A stretch of 64,000 nucleotides of DNA from positions 10,197,401-10,261,400 of the forward strand of contig OZ021722.1 in the NCBI GenBank assembly GCA_963978545.1. Reading direction: 5' to 3'. The notes under the pieces are model-generated. The model was given only the letters and a program-made list of their open reading frames with translations, ran no database searches and was not told where the DNA came from. Both the position numbers and the translations under genes were made by a program. Of this stretch, positions 1 through 32,882 are shown piece after piece. The stretch is from Linyphia triangularis. Its lineage: Eukaryota; Arthropoda; Arachnida; Araneae; Linyphiidae. Within the stretch, counting starts at the first letter, position 1; every line of letters begins with the position of its first letter.

Positions 1-235
1 AAAAGCATGACTTTTTCAAATGCGCATGTGCGATTTTGACGAAAACCTTAATGGTAGGTCCCACGACCACCTGCAACCTGCATACCAAATTTGAACATCA
101 TAGGTCAATTTGTTCGGGAGTTATGCCGACCACAGACACACAATTTTTCTAGGTCATTTTTTTTTAAATCAGGATGTTCAAAACATGGAAAAATGCCATT
201 TTTTTTTATTTTTTTTTGGACCGAATGCTATACTT
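1..235 (+). repeat. Dispersed repeat family D, copy 1 (cut by window start)
   Basis: This segment matches 46540-46915 in the same orientation: GCGATTTTGACGAAAACC, then a run ending in TTGTTCGGGAGTTATGC and CCACAGACACAC, then a T-run and an ATCAGGATG stretch. Inverted copies lie at 32883-33450 and 59565-60115. No coding frame is preserved. The superfamily is unknown; a retroposon 3' tail is one possibility. Confidence 0.7.
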
Positions 236-486
236 TAATCACCCTATGTATACATATGGGTAATTGAAAGTAAAATAACGTTTGATCAAAAGTGTATTTT
301 TTACTTCTTCCTTAAAGCTATCTGTTGGGTTTTTGGATTTTCCTTATGATACAATGTAATACCTGAAGATTCCTTTTCGACATTTTTGTAAATTATAGAT
401 GGTAGTTGCAATGTTTTTATGTTTTTGTTGAGTTTCTGAACACCTTAATTCCTTTAGTGCACAGTACATAAATTTGTAAATTTATA

Positions 487-773
487 CTGGGTGACCACAA
501 TGTTCTGAAAAAAAAAAGTTCCCTAATAGATTTTTAAAAAATTCCCTTATTTTACTGCAAAACACCTTGATAAAATAGAACATATATATGCTAAAGAGAA
601 AATATGCCAAGTTTTGGTAAAAAAAAAATTTAGTTGTAGTGAAAAGTTTAAATTATTCTGTTAAACGCAATTTCTAACAATTACCTCCAAGTTTAAATGG
701 CGCCAAAATACAGATAAGAATCAAAAAGCTCTCTGACATTTCTCATGATTACCATATTCTGCGGCCACTCTGT
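487..773 (+). mobile_element. MITE-like element, family C (GGTGGCCAC ends), degraded
   Basis: The ends are CTGGGTGACCACA and GCGGCCACTCTG, variants of the CAGGGTGGCCACA / TGTGGCCACCCTG termini seen at 11738-12106 and 53673-54111. Shared interior markers are TTCCCTRATAGATTTTTAAAAAA, split here by changes, and ATGGCGCCAAAATA. Non-coding. The family assignment rests on alignment by eye of four copies. Confidence 0.7.
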
Positions 774-1676
774 AGTATTTGTACTGTCTATCAGGAGCAT
801 GCCAAATAGTTTGGGTGATGGCAGTTGCTATGGAAACAAAGACTCATTAATATGGGGTGATGCATGTAGCAAATTGGCAACTGATTAGGTTACAATACAG
901 TAAATACATAGATGAGTTTTGACTTCCTTCTGGAATCCCCCAAAGAAAATAGGGGAATTCTTACTTCTATGGTAACATAATAGACAATCTGAAGGGAGCT
1001 ATTTTTGTGATAAACCAGATAATACAGGTTGTCAGAAAAAGAAGAAAAAATCTGATTTTTTTTTTCTCCCAAGGTCTCTCGTTTTTCACTTCACGCCACC
1101 CGTAATTTTACGATAATGTAAACAATTCTAAAATTAATTTAAGAATTTTTTTTCAAAACAGTGCCAAAGAAAATATATATATATATATTAAAGTTATTGA
1201 TAGCATATGCGAGTTTTCGGTCTTCAGGAACATTTTTAATAACTTTTCCAACTGAAGAAGGAAGGAAGTTAATTTCTTCCCTCATATTTTCAAAATTTCC
1301 TGTTTTCCATATTTTTCATGTTATATGGATAATGTTTACAGTTTCGAAAAAGCTAATTCAGAAACAAAACGCTTAATACGTACATTAAAGTTCATACAAT
1401 CTAGTTCAATGACTTTCTAATGAAAAACAATACTCACAAAAAAAATTATTGAGATCCTGACGCCGGCTTGGCTTTACTGTGTGAAAAAACAAAGTTCCTC
1501 TGCCTACTCTGCTCTTGCCAGTGAATTTGTCAGTTTTTTTTTTTTTTTTTCCTTCTCCCAGTCCTTCTATGATCTTTAGAGAAGAAAGAAAAACACCCAT
1601 GAAAATACCATGAATTTAATAAATAGAAAGCACACGTAATATGGTTATCACAGGCAGTGAGTTTTTACTAACAAAA

Positions 1677-2090
1677 ATTAGGTAGGAATTTTAGGGATGA
1701 TTCCAAACATTTTGGGAAAATTTTAGGGATAATTCTTTAAAATGTTAGAGGCAATTCCAAAAAGTTTAGGGAAAATTTCAAAATTTTATGGACAGTTATA
1801 AAAATTTAGGGATATTTCTTTTAAAGCTGGCACAGTCTACTTACACAAACATTCGTTTCAATATTGGCAAAAAACTGCCAATTTTTAACAAATTGAATAA
1901 TAAAATTTTAGAAAAGATTTTCTTCTTAGGAGAAATATCTGGATTTTTTTCGCTGGTTTTGGAAAAACCGAGGAAATTTCGAAGTTTTTAATTTCTTTTT
2001 TAGAAATTATCGAAAAGTTTAAATACAATATTAGGGAGAAACAAAAATTTAAGGAATATTAGGAATTTTAGGGCGAATGCTACCCTTGCA
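1677..2090 (+). repeat. Dispersed repeat family R (AATTTTAGGGATAATT units), copy 1
   Basis: A run of imperfect units of about 20 bp around TTTTAGGGATAATT is followed by a unique block containing AATATTGGCAAAAAACTGCC, and it ends ATTAGGAATTTTAGGGCGAATGCTACC with small changes. The same order is seen at 15965-16285 and, further decayed, at 17925-18430. The frame at 1788-1991 inside it is not considered coding. Confidence 0.65.
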
Positions 2091-2410
2091 ATCCTAGCTA
2101 TAGGATAGAAAAGAAATGATTACAGCATCCATCCTGTATAAGATACACTAGCTGAATACCCGTGCTGCGCTACGAAATTTTACCATTAGCATTTTAGAGA
2201 TCAAAAGACATTCATGTATTCTACACTTCAGACGTTTGCTCCCATTTCGATCCCGACAAATTGATTTATCAAAATAGGAACTTTCCTTTGTTGACATTTT
2301 AAACGAAATTTATAATTGTGAATAGTAAACTGGAATAGTTTATTGTGTTTATGTTTGCTCTTAGTTCTAAATTTCAAAGTAGTAGCTGTATTGGAATTGA
2401 GACATTAAGT

Positions 2411-3594
2411 TAATCCTCGTATAGTTTCAATGTTGCGTCGTCTTTTCATCCCTTAAAAATTCGTTAATCGATATTGGAATGACTTATTTTTTTAACATTT
2501 GCAAAAAAATATCAGAAAAATGACTACATTGGAAGAGGAACAACATTCGGATATCCCTCGTTTGGAACATTTAACCCCTTTTTGACCTCTTAGAGTGGGT
2601 AAATAGAGATCGGAATAGCTTACTTTTTATACGTTTGTTTTTGTTGATACTTGCACCAGATTTCAGAGTTGTGACGAAAGGGGAAGTAGGACATTCGAAT
2701 ATCCCTCGTTTGGAACGTTTAACCCCTGTTCCACCCCTTAAAGTGGGTTAATCGAGATCGGAATAACTTACTTTTTCTTCGTTTGTCTTTATTGATATTC
2801 TCACCAATTTTTAGAGTTGTGACGAAATGAGAAGTAGGACATTCGAATATTCCTCGTTTGGAACGTTTAACCCCTTTTCGAGCCCTTAAAGTGGGTTAAT
2901 CGAGATTGGAATAGCTTACTTTTTCTATGTTTACTATTGTTAATATTTGTACCAATTTTTAGAGTTGTGACCAAATGGGAAGTAGGATATTCAAATGTCC
3001 CTCGTTTGGAACGTTTAACCCCTTTTCGACCCCTTAAAGTGGGTTAATCGAGATCGGAATAGTTTACTATTTCTATTTTTACCATTGTTGATATTTGTGC
3101 CGATTTTCAGAGTTGTGACTATGTGGGAAGTAGGATTTTCGAATGTCCCCCGTTTGGAACGTTTAACCCCTTTTCGACCCCTTAAAGTGGGTTAATCGAG
3201 ATCGGAATAGTTTACTTTTTCTATTTTTACCATTGTTGATATTTGTGCCGATTTTCAGAGTTGTGACTATGTGGGAAGTAGGATTTTCGAATGTCCCCCG
3301 TTTGGAACGTTTAACCCCTTTTCGACCCCTTAAAGTGGGTTAATCGAGATCGGAATAGTTTACTTTTTCTATTTTTACCATTGTTGATATTTGTGCCAAT
3401 TTTCAGAGTTGTGACTATGTGGGAAGTAGGATTTTCGAATGTCCCCCGTTTGGAACGTTTAACCCCTTTTCGACCCCTTAAAGTGTGTTAATCGAGATCG
3501 GAATAGTTTACTTTTTCTATTTTTACCCTTGTTGATATTTGTGCCGATTTTCAGAGTTGTGACTATGTGGGAAGTGGGAGAATTAGTGATGAGT
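2411..3594 (+). repeat. 148-bp tandem array (7 good units plus a decayed first unit)
   Basis: The marker CGTTTGGAAC recurs at 2559, 2707, 2855, 3003, 3151, 3299 and 3447, an exact spacing of 148 bp every time. A decayed unit precedes it from about 2411. The 3' units (3003 onward) are closest to each other, as expected if the array grew at that end. Each unit carries GTGGGTTAATCGAGATCGG and TTGTGAC blocks. Confidence 0.95.
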
Positions 3595-3657
3595 GAGTCA
3601 GTGAGTGAGTGAGTGAGTGAGTGAGTGAGTGAGTGAGTGAGTGAGTGAGTGAGTGAG
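3589..3657 (+). repeat. (TGAG)n microsatellite
   Basis: A nearly perfect tetranucleotide tract lies directly after the last 148-bp unit. It is the expected microsatellite block of a pearl/DINE-type element. Confidence 0.95.
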
Positions 3658-3949
3658 GGCTTTGCCTTATATATATAGAGATATCTTATTTCCAAAGAAT
3701 CTTCCAAAAGCATGTTGTGTGATTTAATTCCAAAGTTCAATTTACCAAGTTAAGATTATGGATTTAGAAAAAGGATACCTGAAAACAAAAGTGTTAGGTT
3801 AATATTTAATAAACTTAAAAGGCTTCTAAATTAAACAAAACGAGTTTCAGAAAGAAAAAAATAGGTTTGTAATTGACTAAACAAATGTTTGCAGGTAATA
3901 TTGAAATTTTATAAAATGGTTTCTTTTAAAGCAAAATGATGATATCTTT

Positions 3950-4165
3950 GGATTATTCTGTCAAGAGGCACAGTAGTTTAAGATTTCAATGAAAAGGCTT
4001 GATACCTGAAGTTAAATAACAGAAGTAAAATGATTTCACTTCCACAAAATATGGCAGAGCTAGAAAAATTAGCTTAAGTTTAATTTACTTTTCGATAATT
4101 ACGATCGTCACTTCAGCCATTGCAACTTCAGACAACTTATCAATCACTCGGTCGATAGTACTCTG
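3950..4165 (-). repeat. Segmental duplication, copy 1 (partner at 8550-8745)
   Basis: Blocks such as TTGATACCTGAAGTTAAA, AAATGATTTCACTTCCA, CATTGCAACTTC and CAGACAACTTATCAATC recur in the same order and orientation at 8550-8745. The copy is the leader region of the minus-strand promoter at 4210-4320. An ATG at 4118-4120 opens only 11 codons before a stop that overlaps a possible GTAAAT donor, so no product is claimed. Confidence 0.6.
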
Positions 4166-4209
4166 AATGCTCACTGAGACTCAGCATCTCAACTCAGTAA
4201 TTCCAGTCA

Positions 4210-4320
4210 GCTAACTGACTCAACTAACTAACTCCGCGCTCACTTGGCCGGTCTTATATAGGGGAGGCGAACATTCTTGAAACTTCTAGAGGCAGATATT
4301 TGGAGAACTTTCCAGATCGT
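4210..4320 (-). promoter_or_regulatory. Heat-shock-type promoter (HSE arrays plus TATATAAG)
   Basis: 4268-4291 reads GAA-nn-TTC-nn-GAA-nn-TTC-nn-GA, an essentially perfect heat-shock element. A second, GAA-nn-TTC-nn-GA, is at 4304-4317. Read on the minus strand, the elements lie just upstream of TATATAAG (4260-4253), followed by a G/C-richer leader with TCAGTT at 4218-4213. This arrangement is typical of hsp promoters. The transcript would run toward lower coordinates. No recognisable heat-shock coding sequence follows, so the driven unit is unknown; a transposon promoter or a promoter cut off from its gene is possible. Confidence 0.7.
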
Positions 4321-4329
4321 AGTCGAAAA

Positions 4330-4480
4330 GTCCTATACATGTACATGGGAAAAGAAAATGTCGCCAAATGGTCGCCAAGTTTGGCGACATTTGGTGATTT
4401 CTCGCCAAATTTGGCGACAAAAATTAGTCGCCAAAACCGTCGCCAACTTGGCTCTATCCCGCCAATTAGGCGAGATTGAC
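4330..4480. repeat. Cluster of TCGCCAA / TTGGCGA palindromic motifs
   Basis: At least seven GTCGCCAA, TCGCCAA or TTGGCGA motifs occur in both orientations in about 120 bp, directly upstream of the heat-shock elements. They can pair into short hairpins. A looser version occurs at 37407-37480. Confidence 0.6.
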
Positions 4481-4721
4481 ATTACCATAATGTTAAATGC
4501 CCTGCTCTTTGTAAAACTCGCTTCCCAGCGTTATCTCTGTAAAACTCGTTATCAAGCATTAATAGACACACTGCAGGGAAGACAAGTTAAGACGAACTAT
4601 TTCACTGCCTTATGCGAAATGTACATAAATTTTCCTATTTACAAAATTAACACTATGAAATATTTACAACTACTGACAAACTTAATCAAAAAGTTTTAAG
4701 AGCTCACTCAAATGTCAAACC

Positions 4722-4892
4722 AACCAAGTCCGAAGTCAGGTTTTTTTTCGGGGGGGGGGGGGGGGGGTTATGGTCGAACATTTGGTTAAATGCATATAAC
4801 AAGTTAAACAAAAAAAGAAGAGGAAGTGATGAAACAAGAATTCACACAATTTCGAGGGGGGGTCCCGTCGGTACCCTTCCCCTGTCTACGGT
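4722..4892 (+). mobile_element. MITE-like element, family E, copy 1
   Basis: The poly-G tract, the ATGGT block after it, AATTTCGAGGGG and the terminal CTGTCTACG correspond to 30899-31065, which ends TTGTCTACGCCCCTG. The CCCCTG-type end suggests a hAT-like origin. Non-coding. Confidence 0.55.
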
Positions 4893-4906
4893 TTTGAAAC
4901 TAACAA

Positions 4907-5110
4907 CTTACCTTTAGTTCTTTTTTCCAGCAAACTTTTACATCTTCGTGACCACAAATCAAATTTTTATCTGAATTCTCTGTTTTGGTGAAGGTCATCA
5001 AGGCGCCTCTACAAGTGCTTCATAATTGAAAGATGGATCATCACTATCTTCTCCTTTCTTCACGGACTGTATTCCCTGCTGGAGTTCCATCTTCAGAAAC
5101 ATCCGCCTTG
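4907..5110 (-). pseudogene. Decayed coding remnant with splice donor, copy 1
   Basis: Read on the minus strand, short protein-like stretches in shifting frames (for example DVSEDGTPAGNTV, then KKGEDSDDPSFNYEALVEAP, then SDKNLICGHEDVKVCWKKEL) end at a good donor, AAAG|GTAAGTTGTT. Stops and frameshifts break every frame. The last 80 bp or so resemble 9431-9510, which ends at the same donor. This looks like the 3' part of an old exon from a duplicated, now dead gene. Nothing identifies the protein. Confidence 0.4.
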
Positions 5111-5691
5111 TGTTAATGACAAACTTAAAATTTTTTAATAATATTTAATAGGAGGTGTTTGTGCAGATATATTGTTTGGACAGTCATTAAACACAGGTAT
5201 TATCAAAGTTCCTCAATCCTATTTCCCTCGGACAGTCTTTCAGTGGATTAGACCTGCAATCTTCTATCTTCATTTAAAATTAAGAATCATGTCTCTAAAG
5301 AACTTTCTTTTAGAAATGTCTTATTACTAACTACCTTGAGTTAGAGTATATTTGAGCAACTTTCATCAGGAAGCCCTACAGCAAGGGTCAATCAACGAGC
5401 TCTGTCGTGTCTTTGTAATGAGTCAAAAGTATGCATTGTATAGGTGGACATTTAATTCAACACTGATGGTCTGAAAATGCAAGGAAAAAATATGAATTAG
5501 TTTAATATTTAATTAGTTTATTTCATTTCAACAGTTCAAAATAAAGTGTAATAACAAAAAGTAGAAGGAAACCCACCTGACTGATTTCAAATTCAGGATC
5601 AGTATCGGGGGGGGGTGTGCTGCATCTTAAACTGACCTGGATTTTAAGTGCTTTAAATTGGTTAAATTTTGACCTAACAGCCGATAATTAC

Positions 5692-5698
<7 letters not shown>

Positions 5699-5731
<33 letters not shown>
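5699..5731 (+). repeat. Poly-T tract
   Basis: Uninterrupted T-run of more than 30 bases in AT-rich DNA without other structure. Confidence 0.9.
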
Positions 5732-5732
<1 letters not shown>

Positions 5733-5734
5733 AA

Positions 5735-8545
5735 AAAGGAATATGCAATTTTTACTATATGAAACTTTTTAGTCTCAAAATACATTTTTTTTTTTTTTAA
5801 TTTGTATACTTTTTTTTAACTTATTTTTTCGGAAAAGTGAATTTTTCTTCCAAACTCTCCTCAGGAAGAAGAGTCCAGTACCCATGCATTGATACTGAGC
5901 TCACAATTGGAGGCTAGCACTCCAATCGCCTTCTGATTCAAGTTACGAAAGAAAAATTCCAAAAATTTAGATAAAAGTATAGAGACGAAATAAAAGTTCA
6001 GATGTTTTCGAATATTCAAGAGTTTAGAAAAAGTGCGATTAAGAATTAAAATGATTGATTATTGCCTATTATCAGATCAAACAAGATGCTTTTTTTTTCT
6101 TCTTGCACACAGCACACCACAGCTTTCAATTCATATTTCACTCCAACCTACAAACAATAAAAAAAATTACATGAGTAAGATAGTGTAAGTAACACGGTAG
6201 GTAAAAGCTGTGCATAAATCAAATGCAGTACATAAATAAAATCACCACTTGGAGTTGCTGCATTTAGTAAAATTAACATTTCGCACTTAGCGGAGTGTGC
6301 ACTATAGATGAACTTTTACAAATGACAGAAAAGTAGAGGGTAAACTACTCAACTTAAAGACTTTAAATTGAAACATTAAGTGCTATTCTGAAGTTTGTTA
6401 CTAAAGTATTTATTTCTCTTTTGATAACGTTTATATTTTTCATTGATTGTACAAATTTTTCGAAAAGAAACTTGAGGTATAAGGTATACATATACGTTGG
6501 ACATTTTTTTTTTTTTTTTTTTTTTTTATTTTTTATGCCAGCGTGTCAAATTTTTGTGAGAATTACAAGAGCAAAAAATGTAATGTATTTGCAGTAACAA
6601 AAAGTAAAAAAATAAAATATTTATTTAATTAATTGAATTTTAATTCACTAATTAAGGCCTAATTGCAACGATGATAAAATAATACCTAATTAATTTTGAA
6701 ACAAATTTCGTACTGGAAATTAAAGACAAGGTATTTATACACGGGTCCAAGCAAAATATAATGCATAACTTAAATATTTTTTTAAATTTTAACATTTAAC
6801 AAGAAAAATACTAGAAAAAATAAAAAAATTCCAAAAATAAAAATATTCTAAAATACATAAAAAAATCTATTTTTTACCAAAATTTTTGTAAACACGAGGA
6901 GCCCGTGCTCTGAAATGTTATCTAAATTATTCAGTTTAAATTTTAAAAATCAGTTCACTCAACAATGAAAAGCAGTTCTCCAGAAATTGAGTTCAAAGTT
7001 TTCGACATTTTCTTTTTTCCAACATGTTTTAAACGTCGACCTTTACGAAATTGCATGTAATTAAAAAAGTATTTTAACTATAAGAAAGTTATTGGTATCA
7101 TTTTAAAGATAATGAATTGCAGAACATTGTAGAATGAAAAAACAAAAATGTCTGTTTGGGTCAATTTTTGCGATTCCCAACGTATATGTATACCTTCTCT
7201 TTTTGAGCTGTTTCTTCATATTAAATCTGTGTTTTAAAATGTTACAATTTAATGTCAAACAAATAAAATAAGCAATTAAAAAAAAAAAAAGCACTCAGTT
7301 TTAATGACGTCTGCATTTCTTCGAACGAATGGCTATTGTATTTATTATCCTTCTTTTAAAATTGAGCAACAAATATTTTGTTGACAATGCAAAAAAAAAA
7401 AAACCAGTCTGGTTTCATTTATAAAGTTTGCAGAGCACGACTTAAGATGCTTTTGGAAAAAAATTTGCTAGAAAAAACAGCACAAGTTATTTAAAAAATA
7501 ATTTGTAAATTTTACAGAAAGCTGTTATTCAGATCAGTTTGTTTTACGGCTTCTCACAATAAGTCAACTGAATCAGATAGTTTAAGAAGTAATTGTATTC
7601 TAACCCTTTTTGGCTGAACTAATTATTTGTTCGGCATTTCAATTATGGTCTGAGTTCATAAATTAAACAGAAAGACTTGTATGACTACTTCAACACGAGC
7701 AGTAATTGTCTTAAGGGGAATTTGTACCCTAAAATTTACAAATAATAGATTTTGATTTTAATATTGTTTATCAATATTTAATACTTTTCCCCTTTAAAAA
7801 GATACCTCATTTGCAATAGTTCCTCAACTAGAAGTATTTTTAATAACTTTTTGAAGACCAAATTGGTAACTAGTTGTCTTTATTTTTCTTTACAATACGT
7901 TTTTCTTACAATTAAATTTTTCATTATTCATGTACCTTTTTTTCAGAAATCTCATAAGCTATCTTCCTAAAATTTGTACCACATACTCCTTTAATGTATC
8001 TGTATATACTAAAGTGAGATTTTTTTGTTACTTTAAAAATATTTTTTGTTTTAGCTTACTTCACACACACACAAAAGAAAAGAAAAAAAGTGACTTTCAC
8101 GAAAATTTCATTTAAAAAAAAAGTAAATAAACTACAATAAAAAGCTAACTTCAGTAGAATAATAAGTGTCTGTTAAATAGACTGAAAAAAAAAATTAGGC
8201 TTCTATGGCAATTGCTTTCTGAGAAAAATGTACATGAAATATGTCAAATTAACATTACCGGTATAGAGGGTACTAACTCCTATGTAAATATAAAAGGCAT
8301 GTAAGCCAACCTCCTGTATTTGGAAACATGATAAATAAGAATATGCCAAAATGTTCCTACAATTCCCACTCTTTTTCCCCACACTAAAAGAGTCACTAAG
8401 GATCTATCAAAAACATGTTAAAAGTTCTCTATGCAAGGACTATATTGTGCCATAACATTGTAAATAAAAGGAGGAAAATTCTTAGTTGTTCATTTTGGCT
8501 GATTTATTTTACAACTAGTGGACAACATAGCTAATAGCTAAAAGT
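5735..8545. other. AT-rich intergenic DNA, no recognisable feature
   Basis: I see only AT-rich sequence with homopolymer runs (for example the T-run at 6506-6527) and a short CA tract near 8062. No frame shows protein-like composition or splice structure. Confidence 0.6.
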
Positions 8546-8549
8546 ATAA

Positions 8550-8740
8550 ATTGCTGATGGTATTTAAGTTGATACCTAAAGTTAAAATACTGAAGGCCAA
8601 AATGATCTCATTTCCATAGTATGAGGCAGCACGAAAGGTTCACTTAACAGTTTGTTTTCATTGCAATTCTTTTGATCAGAACTTCCTCCACAACAACTGC
8701 AGACAACTCATCAATCTGTTGCTCGGTTGACATTTAACAG
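8550..8740 (-). repeat. Segmental duplication, copy 2 (partner at 3950-4165)
   Basis: It has the same ordered blocks as copy 1 (TTGATACCTAAAGTTAAA, ATGATCTCATTTCCA, CAGACAACTCATCAATC). Right after it the homology is replaced by a family C element, so this copy lacks the heat-shock promoter. Confidence 0.6.
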
Positions 8741-9254
8741 TATGTCCACAAAATTCAAGTAGAAAAAAACTCCCTGATAAATTTATAAGAAATTAAATGA
8801 TTTTACGACACTTTTTTTCCAATTTTTCCAGATGCGTAGGTACTCTGATCCAATAGAACATGTATGATGAAGAGATAATATGCCTATTTTTTTTTTTTTT
8901 AAATAGTTTTGGCGGTAAGGAAAAGTTTAAATTATTCCGTGACATTACACTTTTAACGATCACCGCCACAATTTTTAGGGAATATGGCGCAAAATATGGA
9001 TGAAGGGAGAAAAGTGCCTTCAGAACAAAGAAAATTTCTCTGACTTTGGTGAAATTTAAAAAACTTTCCGATTTTTTCCAGAATCAGAAAGCTCCCTGAC
9101 ATTTCCCTAATTTCCAGATTTTCCAGTTTCTGTGGTCACTCTGTCTAATGATTACCACCCCAATTTTCCGAATAAATGGCGCCAAACATACCTTCGCCAA
9201 ACATAATGGGGAAACATACCTTCGATACGATAGAAAAATTCCCTGATTTTCGTC

Positions 9255-9289
<35 letters not shown>

Positions 9290-9370
9290 CTACGATTTTT
9301 TCCAGAATTAGAAAGCTCTCTGTCATTTCCAAGTTCTGTAGCCTCTCTTGTTTTAATACTGGTTTACAAA
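8741..9370 (+). mobile_element. Family C element(s), rearranged
   Basis: Family C markers appear twice: TGTCCACAAAATTCA at the left, CTGTGGTCACTCTG near 9150, then a second GCGCCAAA block and TTCTGTAGCCTCTC near 9350. This suggests either two partial copies or one with an internal duplication. A poly-A run of about 28 lies at 9259-9286. Confidence 0.55.
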
Positions 9371-9430
9371 ATTTGAGTGTTGCCAAACAATAAAAAAGTT
9401 TCAAGGATTCAGACAAATATGAGACCAACA

Positions 9431-10030
9431 ACTTACCTTTACTTCTTGGTTCTTTTTTTATCAACTAGTCTTCTATTCTCTTAACAAACAACCCATATTT
9501 GTCTTTACTCTTAATCATCAGTTTGGATGCATCCTTCCAAAGGACACTCATCATATCCTTTGCCTCGGAATTAGAAGCTGCCCTACAGATCATTGCCATC
9601 TTCTTTCTGCTCTGACTTTTCCTCCTGCTAAAACTGAGCGAGTCTTCAGAATTATCTACCATCTACTTTTGTTTCATTGCCACAGGTTTAGCAATTCGGC
9701 CTTTAGTGCCTTCTCGGATAGCCTCTTTTGAGGGATTGTTTTTTTCTTTTCATCATTTGGACAGCAATTCCTCTTTTCCGAATCAGCGTCCCCGATTCTG
9801 GGATTATAGAACTTGATTTGTTCTTAGGAGTAATTTCATCAGTGTCTTTAGGTCCCCTCAAAAAATCTGATTGATTGTAATTCACATATAATCCGATTTA
9901 TCTTTCAATCAGGAAGAGTTAAAATCCCTCTTACTTTTTCTCTATAAAGGGACTCGTCTTTAGAAATACTATTTCTTAGGCACTTCGTGATTCTTCTTCA
10001 GGTATTGCAACTGGTAACACTCACCAAGGA
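9431..10030 (-). pseudogene. Decayed coding remnant with splice donor, copy 2
   Basis: Minus-strand reading gives long protein-like stretches interrupted by stops and frameshifts: KDTDEITPKNKSSSIIPE, then DSEKRNCCPNDEKKK, then TKGRIAKPVAMKQK, a stop, and a 65-codon frame (9465-9662) rich in Lys, Ser and Met. It ends at AAAG|GTAAGTTGTT, as copy 1 does. The Lys/Ser-rich, low-hydrophobic composition suggests a nuclear protein. It starts within 150 bp of the stop of the AT-hook gene and could alternatively lie in that gene's 3' UTR. Function unknown. Confidence 0.45.
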
Positions 10031-10178
10031 TATCTTTTTTTTTTGGCGAGTTCATTAAACTCGGACACAGAAGTATTTTATGTGGGTAGTCCCAGTCCAG
10101 TACAGCAGGTTTGCTGTATGAGCTTCTGTCCTTAGCTCTTCGTCCCTGTGTCCCATCTTAAGATTTTTGGTATTTTAG

Positions 10179-32178
<22,000 letters not shown>

Positions 32179-32238
32179 AATAAGTCTTTATTCTAAAAAA
32201 AGAAAATGATTAGTTAAAATAAATAAAAAATAAAAAAA

Positions 32239-32260
32239 TAATAATAATAATAATAAAATT
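32239..32260 (+). repeat. (AAT)n microsatellite
   Basis: About seven AAT units, 45 bp upstream of the start-codon exon as transcribed. Confidence 0.9.
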
Positions 32261-32882
32261 ATAAAAATGGAAACTTTCTTAAATAGATCGGGACAGCTCA
32301 TTTCACCTCAGTTCTACTCCTAGATAAGTCCAAAATGGTATATTTTTTTTAATATGCGCGCGCCATGAGTCATAAATACCTGTTATCAGGGGGGTGACCA
32401 TGAACTTATTTCGGGAGGGGATATAGAATCAAATTTTGAAATAATATAAAATTAAACATTAATATTCATCCTCGTTCATGTTTTTACATACGAAAATAAA
32501 TTATAATTCGTAGGAATTTTAGTCTCAATGTTCTTTGCACAATGTTTATTAATAGTGGATTTGGAAATTTGAAATTCAATGAGGAACACTTTGAACTGGA
32601 ATACAGAAGCTTTGACCTTTGAAAGGGAGAAATGCCGTTTCTAGACCAACAATCAAATCGAGACCATCTGTCGTAATCGTCGTGGTGTCTGATCATTTTC
32701 AAAAATAAAGGGAAGGGCTTCAGTGCCTTGGGTTCGAATTGGTTTCAAAACATTAGTCGAAAAGTTGCAATTTGTCTGCAAAACATTTGTGAACGATTGT
32801 ATTAAGTACAGAATTGGCTTGGTGATGTAGTCTTTCGAAGAGGGCATAAAAAGATCGATAGCTCTTTGCATCCGTCGGGGCA

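Larger units (their letters stand above)
2147..3682 (+). mobile_element. Helentron-like non-autonomous element with tandem core and tetranucleotide tail
   Basis: The element opens ACTAGCTGAATACCCGTGC and GCTACGAAATTTT, almost the same head as the element at 60116. It then carries seven to eight 148-bp tandem units and a (TGAG)n tract, and ends near TTATATATATAGAGAT. Head, tandem core of about 150 bp, tetranucleotide microsatellite and short tail is the layout known for pearl elements of bivalves and DINE-1/HINE elements (non-autonomous helentrons). The superfamily is inferred from this layout only. No Rep/helicase frame is present. Confidence 0.7.

Noticed and set aside
2411..3594. CRISPR-like regular spacing
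   Set aside because: The whole 148-bp unit repeats, not just a short repeat between unique spacers, and the DNA is eukaryotic.
4277..4699. 140-codon plus-strand frame
   Set aside because: It begins inside the heat-shock elements and reads through the TCGCCAA palindromes; no family motif or splice sites.
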